Shown here: one piece after another, positions 47,649 through 56,372 of the stretch
Position numbering within the stretch: position 1 is the stretch's first letter
Layout: every line of letters starts with the position of its first letter
Assembly (NCBI RefSeq): GCF_001907235.1
Contig: NZ_MQVS01000002.1
Span: 248,001 to 312,000, forward strand
DNA from: Buchananella hordeovulneris
GTDB lineage: Bacteria > Actinomycetota > Actinomycetes > Actinomycetales > Actinomycetaceae
Direction of reading: 5' to 3'
DNA: 64,000 nt
The notes under the pieces: generated by a model
The model's input: the letters and a program-made list of their open reading frames with translations, nothing else
Databases searched by the model: none
Told to the model about the DNA's origin: nothing
Position numbers and translations under genes: made by a program

Positions 47649-49521
47649 TCGCTGCCTGCTGCATGGCCCGCGCGGTGCGCACGAGCCCCGCAGTGTCCAT
47701 CCCCATGCGGGCCAGGATGGCTGCCCGCGTGTCGTGTGCCAGGAACCCCGGCCGCACCCCCACACACGTGACCTGCGGCCGGGTGGGACCGCCAGCTAGG
47801 GCGCTGGCCAGCGCCTGCCCGGCCCCGCCCTCCACTAGGCCGTCCTCCACCGTGATGACGGCGGGGAACTGGGCGGCAAACTGCCGCAGGTCGTCGGCCA
47901 GGGGGGCCAGCCGCACCGGATCCACGACGGTCACGGCCACCCCCTCCTCCGCCAGCTGTTGGGCGGCAGCCACCGCGTAGTGTGTCAAGGGGCCCATGGC
48001 GACAATGAGGAGACGCAACCCGGCCCCCCGCTGTTCGTACAGCACCTCGAAACTTCCGTCGTGCCGCACCGCCGCCAGGTTGGGCGGCAACTCCCCCTTC
48101 GGGTAGCGCACCACGCTGGGACCGTCAGTACGGGCAACGGCCCGGCGCAAGGCCTGCCGCAAGGAGTTCTCGTCCCGGGGGGCGTAGATGTGAACCCCCG
48201 GCACCCCCCGCAGCAGCGCAATATCCCAGATGCCATTGTGGCTGGCACCATCATCGCCGGTGACCCCGGCCCGGTCGAGGCTAAAGACTATGCCCGCCCG
48301 ATGCAGTGCCGCGTCCATGATCAACTGGTCGATGCCGCGATTCAGGAACGTGGCGTAGAGGGCGAATACCGGCTTTTGGCCAGTGAAGGCCAGCCCCGCA
48401 GCGGCGGTGACCCCGTGTTGCTCAGCGATCCCCACGTCGATGACCCGCGTGGGAAATTCGGCGGCGAAGGGCGCCAACCCGACCGGCGCCAACATCGCGG
48501 CCGTCAGCCCCACCACTCGCTCGTCAGCACGCGCGATCTCTACTATCTCTTCGGCAAAGACGCTGGTCCACCCGAAACGACTGGGGGTCACCGGCAGGCC
48601 CGTCTCGGGGTGAATGACCCCGACGGCATGAAAACGGTCTGCCACATCCTCCTCGGCCGGGGTATATCCGCGTCCCTTTTCGGTGATGACATGCACGATG
48701 ACCGGCCGCCGATACTCTTTGGCACGCGCGAGGGTGAACTCTAGGGCCGTGATGTCGTGCCCATCTACCGGACCGGTGTACTTGATGCCCAACCCCTCGA
48801 AGAGCGCGCCGGGCACCAGCATGTCCTTCATGCCTTTTTTCAGTCCGTGCAACGCGTCGTAGGCCACACGTCCGGGGGCCCCGACCGCGTGCAGGGTGCG
48901 CTTGCCCCAATCGAGCAGGTGCTCGTAATGGGGATTGGTGCGCAGGGCGTCCAGGTGGTGGGCTAGTCCACCGATGGTGGGCGCATAGGAGCGACCGTTG
49001 TCGTTCACGACGATGACCAGCGGCAGGTCTGGATGGTCGGCAATATTGTTTAACGCTTCCCAGGCCATGCCCCCCGTGAGCGCCCCGTCCCCGATGACGG
49101 CCACGGTGTGCCGATCGGGCTGTCCACTGCGGGAATAGCCGAGCGCGACACCGTGAGCCCAACTCAGCGAGGCGGAGGCGTGCGAGTTCTCCACGATGTC
49201 GTGGGGGGATTCATCCCGCGCCGGATAGCCCGAGAGCCCACCCGCGCGCCGCAGCTGGGAAAAGTCCTGCCGCCCGGTCAACAGTTTGTGCACATAGGCC
49301 TGGTGACCGGTGTCGAAAATGATGGAGTCGTGCGGGGAGTCGAAAACCCGGTGCAAGGCGATAGTCAATTCGACCACCCCGAGGTTTGGCCCTAAATGTC
49401 CCCCGGTTTTGGACACGCTCTCCACGAGACTCTGGCGTATTTCGGCGGCCAAGGCGGTGAGCTCCACGCTGGTTAGTCCCCGCAAGTCGGCGGGCTGCTG
49501 AAGCGATGCGAGCAGGGTCAT
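47638..49521 (-). CDS. dxs: 1-deoxy-D-xylulose-5-phosphate synthase
   Basis: First enzyme of the MEP isoprenoid pathway; condenses pyruvate and glyceraldehyde 3-phosphate using thiamine diphosphate. 627 residues. The thiamine motif is GDGALTGGMAWEALNNI, with FDTGHQAYVHKLLTGR before it and GIAEQHGVTAAAGLAF in the pyrimidine domain; a transketolase C-terminal domain follows. ATG start with AAGGAC upstream. It shares the pyruvate pool with the pfl operon downstream on the same strand but is probably a separate transcript. Confidence 0.96.
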   Translation of the reverse strand: MTLLASLQQPADLRGLTSVELTALAAEIRQSLVESVSKTGGHLGPNLGVVELTIALHRVFDSPHDSIIFDTGHQAYVHKLLTGRQDFSQLRRAGGLSGYPARDESPHDIVENSHASASLSWAHGVALGYSRSGQPDRHTVAVIGDGALTGGMAWEALNNIADHPDLPLVIVVNDNGRSYAPTIGGLAHHLDALRTNPHYEHLLDWGKRTLHAVGAPGRVAYDALHGLKKGMKDMLVPGALFEGLGIKYTGPVDGHDITALEFTLARAKEYRRPVIVHVITEKGRGYTPAEEDVADRFHAVGVIHPETGLPVTPSRFGWTSVFAEEIVEIARADERVVGLTAAMLAPVGLAPFAAEFPTRVIDVGIAEQHGVTAAAGLAFTGQKPVFALYATFLNRGIDQLIMDAALHRAGIVFSLDRAGVTGDDGASHNGIWDIALLRGVPGVHIYAPRDENSLRQALRRAVARTDGPSVVRYPKGELPPNLAAVRHDGSFEVLYEQRGAGLRLLIVAMGPLTHYAVAAAQQLAEEGVAVTVVDPVRLAPLADDLRQFAAQFPAVITVEDGLVEGGAGQALASALAGGPTRPQVTCVGVRPGFLAHDTRAAILARMGMDTAGLVRTARAMQQAATGT

Positions 49522-49661
49522 TGTGTCCTTAATCCTCCCGAGGTAACCCCCTGATCCTACGGCAGGTGGACGACACCAGACCGAAAACAGCGGGCAAACC
49601 TCCCCTCCGCGCGCCCGCTCCTGCCACTACGATGAGACAAAACCTCGCTGAAGGAGTAATC

Positions 49662-51653
49662 ATGCGCACAGCACCCACTGTCGCCCCATTTGGCACGTGG
49701 CCTTCGCCGGTCGACGCGGATCTGATCACGGCGCGGAGCATCAAGCTGTCCCAGGTGCGGGTGGACAACGGCGACACCTATTGGGTGGAATCCCGGCCGA
49801 TGCAGGCTGGCCGCCAGATCCTGTTACGCCGGTCGGGGGACGGCACAGTACAAGAGGTGCTCCCGATGACCCCGGAGGACCAGCTGGTCGATGTGCGCAC
49901 CCGCATCCACGAATACGGTGGGAAGGCCTACCAAGTTAGTGAGGGCGTCATCATTGTCTCCCACGCGGGCGACGGCCGGGTCTACAAGCTGGTGCCCGAG
50001 GAGCGCATCACTCGCTTGCACCCGTTAACGCCAGCGGTGGGGCACCGCTACGGCGACTTCTTGATCGACAATGTGCGTGGCCTCGTCTACGCGGTGCGCG
50101 AGCGCCACACCGCTAGCGGGGTGGTCAACGATTTGGTTGCCATCCCGCTCGACGGTTCCGCCGCGCGGGAGTTGAGCGCGATCCGGGTGATCGTTGATGG
50201 GGTGGACTTCGTGGCGGCCCCCGAGATGAATCCCGCGGGCACGGCCTTGGCCTGGATCGAGTGGGATCAGGGCGAGATGCCGTGGTCCGCAACCCGCCTG
50301 TACGTTGCCCCGCTTACGTTCGAGGGGCAGGTGGGCGAGCGCACGCTGGTGGCTGGCGGACCGGGGGTCTCGGCGATCGAGCCGCGGTGGGCTCCTAACG
50401 GTGACTTAATCCACATCGACGACTCGTCGGGCTACTGGAACTTCTACCGCACCGAAGGGCTGGCGGGTGAAGATTTTTCGGCTCGCCGCACCCGCCCCTT
50501 GCACCCGGCACCGTACGACTTCTCGGTGGCCATGTGGATTCTTGGGCTGCACACTTACGACTTCTTGGACGCCGAGCACCTGGTGTGTTCATGGATCAAG
50601 GATGGCCTGTGGCGGTTAGGCACTTTGCGCTTGGCCAACGGGCAAGCCGAAGAGTGGGACCTGGGCTGGCAGCCGTCGGGCAACGTGGCGGTAGCTGACG
50701 GACGGGTAGTGCTGCTTGCCGAAAGCCCGACCGACCGGCCGGCGGTGATCGAGGTGGTCGATGGCCAGGCCGTGGTGTTGCGGCGTTCCGGGGACGCCAA
50801 GCTGGATACCGACCTCTTGGCGCGCGCGGAGTTCATCGACTGGCAGTCGGCCGACGGGGCAACGGTCTACGGCTACTTTTACCCGCCCCACTCCCCCGAC
50901 TATGTGGGGTTGGAGGGCGAGTTGCCGCCCCTGATCGTTAATGTGCACGGAGGACCGACGGCGGCCGCCCGCCCGGGATTGGACCTCGCGGTGCAATATT
51001 GGACCTCGCGCGGCTACGCCTACTTGGATGTGAACTATCGCGGCTCGACGGGCTACGGGCGGGCCTACCGGGAGGCCTTGACCGGCCATTGGGGCGAGGT
51101 AGATGTAGCCGACATTATTGCCGGGGTACGCCACGTGATCGACCGTGGTTTCGTAGATCCGCAGCGGGTGGCGGTGCGCGGGGCGTCCGCCGGCGGGTAT
51201 TCCGCCCTGCGGGCCGTGGAGGGCACTGACGTGTTCCACGCCGCCACCTCCTTGTTTGGGGTGACAGATTTGAACAAGTTGCGGGCCGAGACCCACAAGT
51301 TTGAGGCCCGTTATTTGGACGACCTGTGCGGGGTGGATGGCGACACCGCGGAAGGACAGGCCGAGTTTGCACAGCGTTCGCCACTGCAGCACATCACGCA
51401 GGCAGCCGTGCCCCTGCTCCTGCTCCAGGGCACCGCGGACACCATCGTTCCCCCCAACCAGAGTGAGCTGCTCTTCTCGCTGCGCACGGAGGCGGGGCTG
51501 GCCACCGCCATGGTGCTATTCGAGGGGGAAGGGCATGGCTTTAAGCGAGCTGAATCCATTCGTCGGGCCTACGCCGCCGAGCAATCGTTCTACGAGCAGG
51601 TATTCGCGCTGCCGGTCGAACACGCGCACCGGTTAGACATCGTCAACATGTGA
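49662..51653 (+). CDS. S9-family prolyl oligopeptidase-like peptidase
   Basis: 663 residues. An N-terminal beta-propeller-like region (about 1-400) precedes an alpha/beta-hydrolase domain with the nucleophile in GASAGGYSAL, Asp in GTADTIVPPNQ and His in GEGHGF, the classic S9 triad. No signal peptide, so it is probably cytoplasmic and acts on short peptides as an acylaminoacyl- or dipeptidyl-type peptidase. I start at the ATG at 49662 (AAGGAG six bases upstream). The frame extends to 49566 but without a ribosome site. It is transcribed divergently from dxs and closed by a hairpin. Confidence 0.9.
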   Translation: MRTAPTVAPFGTWPSPVDADLITARSIKLSQVRVDNGDTYWVESRPMQAGRQILLRRSGDGTVQEVLPMTPEDQLVDVRTRIHEYGGKAYQVSEGVIIVSHAGDGRVYKLVPEERITRLHPLTPAVGHRYGDFLIDNVRGLVYAVRERHTASGVVNDLVAIPLDGSAARELSAIRVIVDGVDFVAAPEMNPAGTALAWIEWDQGEMPWSATRLYVAPLTFEGQVGERTLVAGGPGVSAIEPRWAPNGDLIHIDDSSGYWNFYRTEGLAGEDFSARRTRPLHPAPYDFSVAMWILGLHTYDFLDAEHLVCSWIKDGLWRLGTLRLANGQAEEWDLGWQPSGNVAVADGRVVLLAESPTDRPAVIEVVDGQAVVLRRSGDAKLDTDLLARAEFIDWQSADGATVYGYFYPPHSPDYVGLEGELPPLIVNVHGGPTAAARPGLDLAVQYWTSRGYAYLDVNYRGSTGYGRAYREALTGHWGEVDVADIIAGVRHVIDRGFVDPQRVAVRGASAGGYSALRAVEGTDVFHAATSLFGVTDLNKLRAETHKFEARYLDDLCGVDGDTAEGQAEFAQRSPLQHITQAAVPLLLLQGTADTIVPPNQSELLFSLRTEAGLATAMVLFEGEGHGFKRAESIRRAYAAEQSFYEQVFALPVEHAHRLDIVNM

Positions 51654-51688
51654 CGTCATGGGGCTGAACGGGGAGGCGCCCGGCCCCG

Positions 51689-51730
51689 CCACCCGCCCGC
51701 CTGTGACTAACCCCACAGGCAGGCGGGTGG
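51689..51730 (+). terminator. Hairpin terminator after the S9 peptidase gene
   Basis: CCACCCGCCCGCCTGTG (51689-51705) pairs with CACAGGCAGGCGGGTGG (51714-51730) over 17 bp with one mismatch, about 35 bp after the stop. Confidence 0.8.
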
Positions 51731-51777
51731 CTTGGGCGCTTGCACCTGACGCGACGTGAGGCAGGAGGGTAGCGGAC

Positions 51778-52626
51778 ATGAGCGAAAAGCACGGCCCCCA
51801 GCTGCCTGTCGAGGCGCCAGATGGAACGCGGCCTGCGTCCGGGCGTACCTACACCAGCGGCGAGGTGGCCCGCCTATACGGCCTCACGGTGCGCACACTG
51901 CACCACTGGGATGCCATCGGGCTGGCCAGTCCATCAGCACGAACCTGGGCGGGGCATCGGATCTATACCGATGCCGACGTGGATCGGGTGCGTGACGTTT
52001 TGGTGTACCGGGAGACCGGCATGAGTCTGGAGCGGATCCGGCAGGTGCTGGAACGCCCGGGCGACGCCCGCTCGCACCTGCGAGCGCAGCTAGCGCTATT
52101 GCGGGACAAGGCCGCGCACCTGCATTCGCTCATGGAATGTGTCCACACCCTGCTAGAGGAGATGACAATGAGCGAAACGCCGTTGACCACGGAGGAGAAG
52201 GCCGCCCTGTTCGGCGAGGCCTGGTCGGCCGAGTACGAGGTGGAGGCGGAGCAACACTGGGGCAATACCCCCGATTGGGCGGAGGCCCAGCGCCGCCAGG
52301 CGCGTATGACGGCGGCGGACTGGAGGCGCGCCAAGGAGGAGGTGACCGCGCTGGAGGCGCGCCTGGCCGACGCGCTCGCCCGCGGCGTGGTGCCCGGTTC
52401 GGCGGAGGCGAACGGCCTGGCGGAGGCGCACCGGCAGGAACTGGCGCGCTGGTTCGACGTGACCGTCGCCAAGCAGGTGCTGATTGCGCGCGGTTACACG
52501 GCCGATCCGCGATTTGCCGCCCACTACGAGCAGGTGGCACCCGGGTTGGCGGCCTGGCTGGTGGAGGTCATTAACGCCAACGCGCGGGCGCAGGGTATCG
52601 ATCCCGCGCAGGCGCAGTGGGCCTAG
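51778..52626 (+). CDS. MerR-family regulator with TipAS effector domain
   Basis: 282 residues. N-terminal MerR winged helix (YTSGEVARLYGLTVRTLHHW, then the GHRIYTDADVDRVRDV wing), a dimerisation coiled coil, and a C-terminal TipAS domain (EEKAALFGEAWSAEYEVEAE). TipAS domains bind thiopeptide-like or other hydrophobic drugs and the regulator then activates transcription by untwisting a 19-bp spacer. No obvious target promoter with such a spacer was found beside it. AGGAGGG lies eight bases before the ATG. Confidence 0.92.
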   Translation: MSEKHGPQLPVEAPDGTRPASGRTYTSGEVARLYGLTVRTLHHWDAIGLASPSARTWAGHRIYTDADVDRVRDVLVYRETGMSLERIRQVLERPGDARSHLRAQLALLRDKAAHLHSLMECVHTLLEEMTMSETPLTTEEKAALFGEAWSAEYEVEAEQHWGNTPDWAEAQRRQARMTAADWRRAKEEVTALEARLADALARGVVPGSAEANGLAEAHRQELARWFDVTVAKQVLIARGYTADPRFAAHYEQVAPGLAAWLVEVINANARAQGIDPAQAQWA

Positions 52627-52654
52627 CGCCCCAGGTCCGGAACCTGTTTCAACC

Positions 52655-52686
52655 GGTGGCGGTGTCGTTGCGGCGACGCCGCCACC
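52655..52686 (+). terminator. Hairpin terminator after the MerR gene
   Basis: GGTGGCGGTGTCG (52655-52667) and CGACGCCGCCACC (52674-52686) form a 13-bp stem with one G-T pair and a six-base loop. Confidence 0.75.
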
Positions 52687-52765
52687 GCGCGGTCTCTAAA
52701 CTGCCCGCAGCGGGAAGCAACCGGGCGCACAGTGTTGGTGCGCCGCGCCAGGAGGGAGAGGAAGC

Positions 52766-53653
52766 GTGGACGTCGTCGAGAGCCTGCTGGCGCTGCAGCG
52801 CCGCCTCGCGGAGCACGAACGGTTGGTCTGCGGGTCCGAGCCCAAGGTTCTTGCCGCCCCCGGGCCGCGGGTGGAGTTCTCCCTGGCCGCCGACGGCGTG
52901 GACGTGACCTTTTGGGGCGAGGCCTACGACGACGATCCGCTCGCGCCCGCCGACCCGACGGACGAGGACAGCAACTACCCGTTCCTTGCCTTCCTGGAGT
53001 GGTTGGCCCGTCCCGCGGCGGCCGCCTGCGTGCGGTCGCTGCGGTTTACCGGGCCCGACGAGGGGGCCAACGGGTTGCGGGCCTGGCAGTTCGCCCGGTT
53101 GGTGGCCGCGCCCGTGACTTTCCCGCGTCTGCACACGTTCGCCGTCGAGCTGACCGACCCGGCGGCACACAACACCAGTGTCGTCGCGGGGCCGACGGAT
53201 GAGTTTTGCGAGGACGGTACGTTGGGGGCGCTGCTAGCCAAGATGCCGCAGCTGCGGGTGTTGCAGGCTCCCTCCGCCCCCACCGCGGCCTTCTTCGCCG
53301 GTCCGCTCCACCCGCTGACGCACTTACAACTGCAGTCCGGGCTGACGCACGCGGACTTCATCACCAATCTGGCGGCCAGCGACCGCTTCGAGGCCCTCAC
53401 CACCCTGGACTACGCCGAGCTATGCCTGGCGGATGCGGCGGATCTGGACGAGGCCGAGCTGGCCGAGCGTTACACCGCTGTCACCGACTTTCGCCGCTTG
53501 TTATCTTCCTCCGCCGGACGCCGACTCACCCGCCTCGTTCTCCGGGGCACGCGCCTGACCGCGGCCGAGGTGCACGAGCTAGGCCGGGCCCGCCCCGACC
53601 TGCAGCTGCTGTACGTGCCGCCAACAATGGCCCGGTATGTCTCCCCCCAGTAG
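52766..53653 (+). CDS. LRR-like hypothetical protein
   Basis: 295 residues, soluble. The second half has leucine-rich-repeat-like spacing (LAKMPQLRVLQAP, LTHLQLQSGLTHADFI, LTRLVLRGTRLTAAEVHEL, RPDLQLLYVPP), as in bacterial LRR/STM4015-type proteins. The first third is acidic with a DPTDEDSNYPFLAFLEWL stretch. Function unknown. GTG start after a strong AGGAGGGAGAGG. It is isolated between hairpins, so it is probably its own transcript. Confidence 0.65.
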   Translation: MDVVESLLALQRRLAEHERLVCGSEPKVLAAPGPRVEFSLAADGVDVTFWGEAYDDDPLAPADPTDEDSNYPFLAFLEWLARPAAAACVRSLRFTGPDEGANGLRAWQFARLVAAPVTFPRLHTFAVELTDPAAHNTSVVAGPTDEFCEDGTLGALLAKMPQLRVLQAPSAPTAAFFAGPLHPLTHLQLQSGLTHADFITNLAASDRFEALTTLDYAELCLADAADLDEAELAERYTAVTDFRRLLSSSAGRRLTRLVLRGTRLTAAEVHELGRARPDLQLLYVPPTMARYVSPQ

Positions 53654-53699
53654 CCGCCGCCCCCTGTTGCTGCCGACTAAGGCAGACGCAGGAACACTC

Positions 53700-53715
53700 G
53701 CCCGGCACCCCGGGC
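53700..53715. terminator. Short hairpin between convergent genes
   Basis: GCCCGG (53700-53705) and CCGGGC (53710-53715) pair around four bases, between the ends of the LRR-like and DinB-like genes. Weak because it is short and has no U-tract. Confidence 0.35.
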
Positions 53716-53751
53716 AACGTAAATGCGTCGCGATTGACCGCGTCGGCGTGG

Positions 53752-54417
53752 TCAGGTGTCGCGACTCCGCTCCGGCGTATCCGCGGCGATTTTAAGCAGA
53801 CGCTGCGCCCCCGGTCCGGATAGCAGACGCGGAGCGAGGTTCCTACCCGTTAGAGCCAGGAGGAGATCGATGGCCTTGCCAGACACTTCCATCCCCTCTC
53901 CCCAGCTCTCTCCGGTGTCTACATCGACGAGTCGGCACCCTGCGGCCTGCTCACGACTACCCCCGATCGCTGCCGGGGTGCGGAGTTGATAGGCGATGGC
54001 TTCGTGCACAGCGACGCTAGGGTAGCTACTTGCGATTCCTAAAGGCCGACGGATGTCCTCTCCGTGGACAATCGCTTCCACCAGGCGGGTCGCTCGGTGC
54101 GCGGTCGGGATTCTTCTTAAGGCTAACGCTCGCCGAAAGTCGGCCAAGGTGTCGCGCGGATTGCCGCGCTTGCATCGTTGCACACCGCGCTCATTAGCCC
54201 GATCAAAATCTCCGCACGCACGCAACATGCTCCAAATAAAAGCAAGTTTTCCTGTCTTAGCAGTGTCGACGATATGTGCTAATACGTCGTGCACCGTCCA
54301 GTTGCGACACAGTGACGGAGTGTTCCAATGCTCGTCGCGCAGGGTAGTGAGGTCTTCCAGTAGGCGACGCCGTTCGGCGTGCACAAGCGCCCAAACCTCG
54401 GTTTTGGAGAGCGACAC
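53752..54417 (-). CDS. DinB-like/maleylpyruvate isomerase-type protein (TIGR03083-like)
   Basis: 221 residues from a GTG at 54417. Begins ALVHAERRRLLEDL and contains CRNWTVHDVLAHIVD, the helix with the metal-binding His of DinB/mycothiol-dependent enzymes; a second His is in EAIVHGEDIRRPLG. Such proteins are often mycothiol-dependent transferases or detoxification enzymes in actinobacteria. A frame extension to 54474 would cross the operator. It is divergent from an HxlR regulator, its likely controller. Somewhat AT-richer than flanking genes. Confidence 0.8.
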   Translation of the reverse strand: MSLSKTEVWALVHAERRRLLEDLTTLRDEHWNTPSLCRNWTVHDVLAHIVDTAKTGKLAFIWSMLRACGDFDRANERGVQRCKRGNPRDTLADFRRALALRRIPTAHRATRLVEAIVHGEDIRRPLGIASSYPSVAVHEAIAYQLRTPAAIGGSREQAAGCRLVDVDTGESWGEGMEVSGKAIDLLLALTGRNLAPRLLSGPGAQRLLKIAADTPERSRDT

Positions 54418-54442
54418 AGCCAGCACCTCTACTTTCAATGCA

Positions 54443-54467
54443 GTAGTTGTCACTACACTAACTGTAG
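54443..54467. promoter_or_regulatory. Candidate HxlR operator between divergent genes
   Basis: GTAGT-TGTC-ACTAC (54443-54456) overlaps CTAC-N7-GTAG (54453-54467), two interleaved inverted repeats. They lie in the 90-bp gap between the DinB-like and HxlR genes, where a winged-helix dimer could repress both directions. Confidence 0.55.
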
Positions 54468-54499
54468 CGCACACTTGCCTTCAAGTAGCAAGGAGTAAC

Positions 54500-54511
54500 A
54501 TGGCGGCATGA
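54500..54511 (+). CDS. Three-codon leader reading frame before the HxlR gene
   Basis: ATG GCG GCA TGA has AAGGAG five bases upstream (54490-54495), and its TGA overlaps the HxlR ATG (ATGA at 54508-54511). The same ribosome site is 12 bases from the HxlR ATG, which is too far for good initiation, so HxlR may be translated by reinitiation after this mini-frame. It is not a protein in its own right. Confidence 0.4.
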   Translation: MAA

Positions 54512-55239
54512 GCTCAAGACGCTCCTACAGCTCCTACAACGATGGCTGCGCTGCCGCCCATGCCCTGGACATCATCGGAGAGCGCTGGTCGCTGATTGTG
54601 GTGCGCGAACTCCTCCTGGGCCCGAAGCGATTTGCCGAGCTGCAACGTGACGTGCTCGGGATCAGTCCCACGTTATTGTCCCGTCGATTGCGGGACCTGG
54701 AATCACGCGGGATCGTTGTTCGGTCGACGCTGCCTGCCCCGGCAAAAGTCGAGGTGTACGAACTCACTCCGTGGGGGCTGCGCCTAGAAGCTGTCAACAA
54801 GGCCCTCTCCATGTGGGCGGTTGCCTCCCCCAACTTTCCCTGGGAGGCCGATATGAGCCCAGATGCACTGGTGCTGGCAATGCGCGCCCACGCCCGCGCC
54901 AACACCTCCCTGCGCTCACCTGTGCGCGTCAATCTGCACTTGTGCGACTCGCGCAGGCCAGATCCGGAGCCCGTTGCTTACTCGGCAATCATGACTAGGC
55001 AGGACACGCTCATTGAGAAAGCACCAACACCGCCCAGCGCCGCTGCCCAAGTGCACGCCACGACAGCAGCCTGGAAGTCCTGCCTAATAGGCGGGGTGAA
55101 GCTAGACGATTTAGAAGATATACGGGTAACGGGAAGCGGTTTCGCCGTTGAAGCACTGATAGCGACAACTAATCTCGCAGGCAACCAGGACGCCCATCTA
55201 TCATCGGCCCCCGCACCAACCAACCAAGAAATTGCATAG
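54508..55239 (+). CDS. HxlR-family transcriptional regulator
   Basis: 243 residues. Winged-helix domain in the first ~100: AHALDIIGERWSLIVVRELL, FAELQRDVLGISPTLLSRRL, and the wing VEVYELTPWG. The C-terminal ~120 residues resemble an SCP2/sterol-transfer-like domain often attached to HxlR proteins and may sense a hydrophobic ligand. It is divergent from the DinB-like gene with a palindromic operator between them. In-frame stop at 54496 rules out an earlier start. Confidence 0.88.
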   Translation: MSSRRSYSSYNDGCAAAHALDIIGERWSLIVVRELLLGPKRFAELQRDVLGISPTLLSRRLRDLESRGIVVRSTLPAPAKVEVYELTPWGLRLEAVNKALSMWAVASPNFPWEADMSPDALVLAMRAHARANTSLRSPVRVNLHLCDSRRPDPEPVAYSAIMTRQDTLIEKAPTPPSAAAQVHATTAAWKSCLIGGVKLDDLEDIRVTGSGFAVEALIATTNLAGNQDAHLSSAPAPTNQEIA

Positions 55240-55290
55240 CTAGCTTCCCTGTCCCCGCACTTCCGCCACCCTGCCTAGGGTCATGGAGCG

Positions 55291-55521
55291 CTACTGCAGC
55301 GGCGCGAACTCCTCCAGACTAAAGACTGATTCAACGGGCACCGCAAAATAGCGGGCGATACGCAACGCCAGTTGCAGCGACGGGGCGTACTCACCGCGCT
55401 CCAGATAGCCCATGGTCTGGTAGTGAATGCCGAGGGCGTCGGCCAGCTGCCGCCGACTGAGTCCACGGTCGGCGCGCAGCACCGCCAGCCGGTTGTAGAG
55501 CTGCTCATCCTTTCCGCTCAC
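55291..55521 (-). CDS. Small XRE-type helix-turn-helix regulator
   Basis: 76 residues, almost entirely one HTH_3 domain: RLAVLRADRGLSRRQLADAL, then GIHYQTMGYLERGEYAPSL and the ending VESVFSLEEF typical of YozG/YgzD-like regulators. The GTG at 55521 overlaps the stop of the ABC permease gene by 4 nt. As the last gene of the exporter operon it likely controls the operon, probably at the palindrome near 57281. Confidence 0.88.
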   Translation of the reverse strand: MSGKDEQLYNRLAVLRADRGLSRRQLADALGIHYQTMGYLERGEYAPSLQLALRIARYFAVPVESVFSLEEFAPLQ

Positions 55522-56372
55522 GCGTAGCCTCGCGTGGAGATGTTGCTGCGAATCTTCGCCAAGGAGTGGGCGGTTTCCCGCCCGATGCGGCGGCGCAGCA
55601 CCCGCGGCGCCAGCACGTAGCCAACGATCGCCCACAACGCCAGCACCCCCAGGGCTACCAGCGGCTGGAAGCGCCCGGCCAGTTCCACCTGCCCGGCGGC
55701 CTCGGGCAGCAGGGCCCAGCGGGCCAGGTGGGAAGTCCAGTAGCACGGGGTCAGGGCGGCCAGCCATTGTGCGGCACTGGGAAGCCAGGTAACGGGAACA
55801 ACGGACCCGGTTAGCCCCAACAACAAATAGCACCCAAGCATGGTTAACAGCATGCCCCAAGTTGAGCGCACGTAGGACCCCATGATCACGCCGAGGGGAA
55901 GGAAGACAAAGAAGGACAGCACCCCGGTGGCCAGGAGGGCCAGGAGACGGACGGTGGACGCGGGCGCGAGGGAGGGCACGACCAGCAGGGAGGAGACCAG
56001 CACCGTTGCGAACGTGAACACGGTAAAGAGCCCCACCGACAGGGTCTTGCCCGTCACCCAGCCTCCCACTCCGTCCGGCAGGGTGCGCAGCCGCAACAGG
56101 GTGCCGTCGTTTCGCTCAGCCCACTGCTCGCTGAGGAGCTGGAAGGCCCCGAGCAGCCCGATAGCGCCCAGACAACCCGCGAGTCCGAAGGCCGATAGCT
56201 GGACCACGGAGTCGGCCAAGGCCTTGTCCCGCAGGAAGAACCACACACACGCCACCAGCACGAGTGGGGCGGCCAGAGTGGCCACAAAGGCGGGAGTGAG
56301 AAAGTACACCCGCAGCTCAGCCCGGGCCTGCCGACGCCCTGCCCGCCAGGCAGCACGGAGTTGCTGTGTCAT
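55518..56372 (-). CDS. ABC-2 type transporter permease
   Basis: 284 residues with six predicted membrane helices (for example AFVATLAAPLVLVACVWFFL, LLALLATGVLSFFVFLPLGV, TMLGCYLLLGLTGSVVP). The fold and the loop LLRLRTLPDGVGGWVTGK match ABC-2 exporters of drugs, lipids or peptides. Substrate unknown. Coupled by ATGA overlap to the ATPase upstream and by GTGA overlap to the HTH gene downstream. Confidence 0.88.
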   Translation of the reverse strand: MTQQLRAAWRAGRRQARAELRVYFLTPAFVATLAAPLVLVACVWFFLRDKALADSVVQLSAFGLAGCLGAIGLLGAFQLLSEQWAERNDGTLLRLRTLPDGVGGWVTGKTLSVGLFTVFTFATVLVSSLLVVPSLAPASTVRLLALLATGVLSFFVFLPLGVIMGSYVRSTWGMLLTMLGCYLLLGLTGSVVPVTWLPSAAQWLAALTPCYWTSHLARWALLPEAAGQVELAGRFQPLVALGVLALWAIVGYVLAPRVLRRRIGRETAHSLAKIRSNISTRGYA

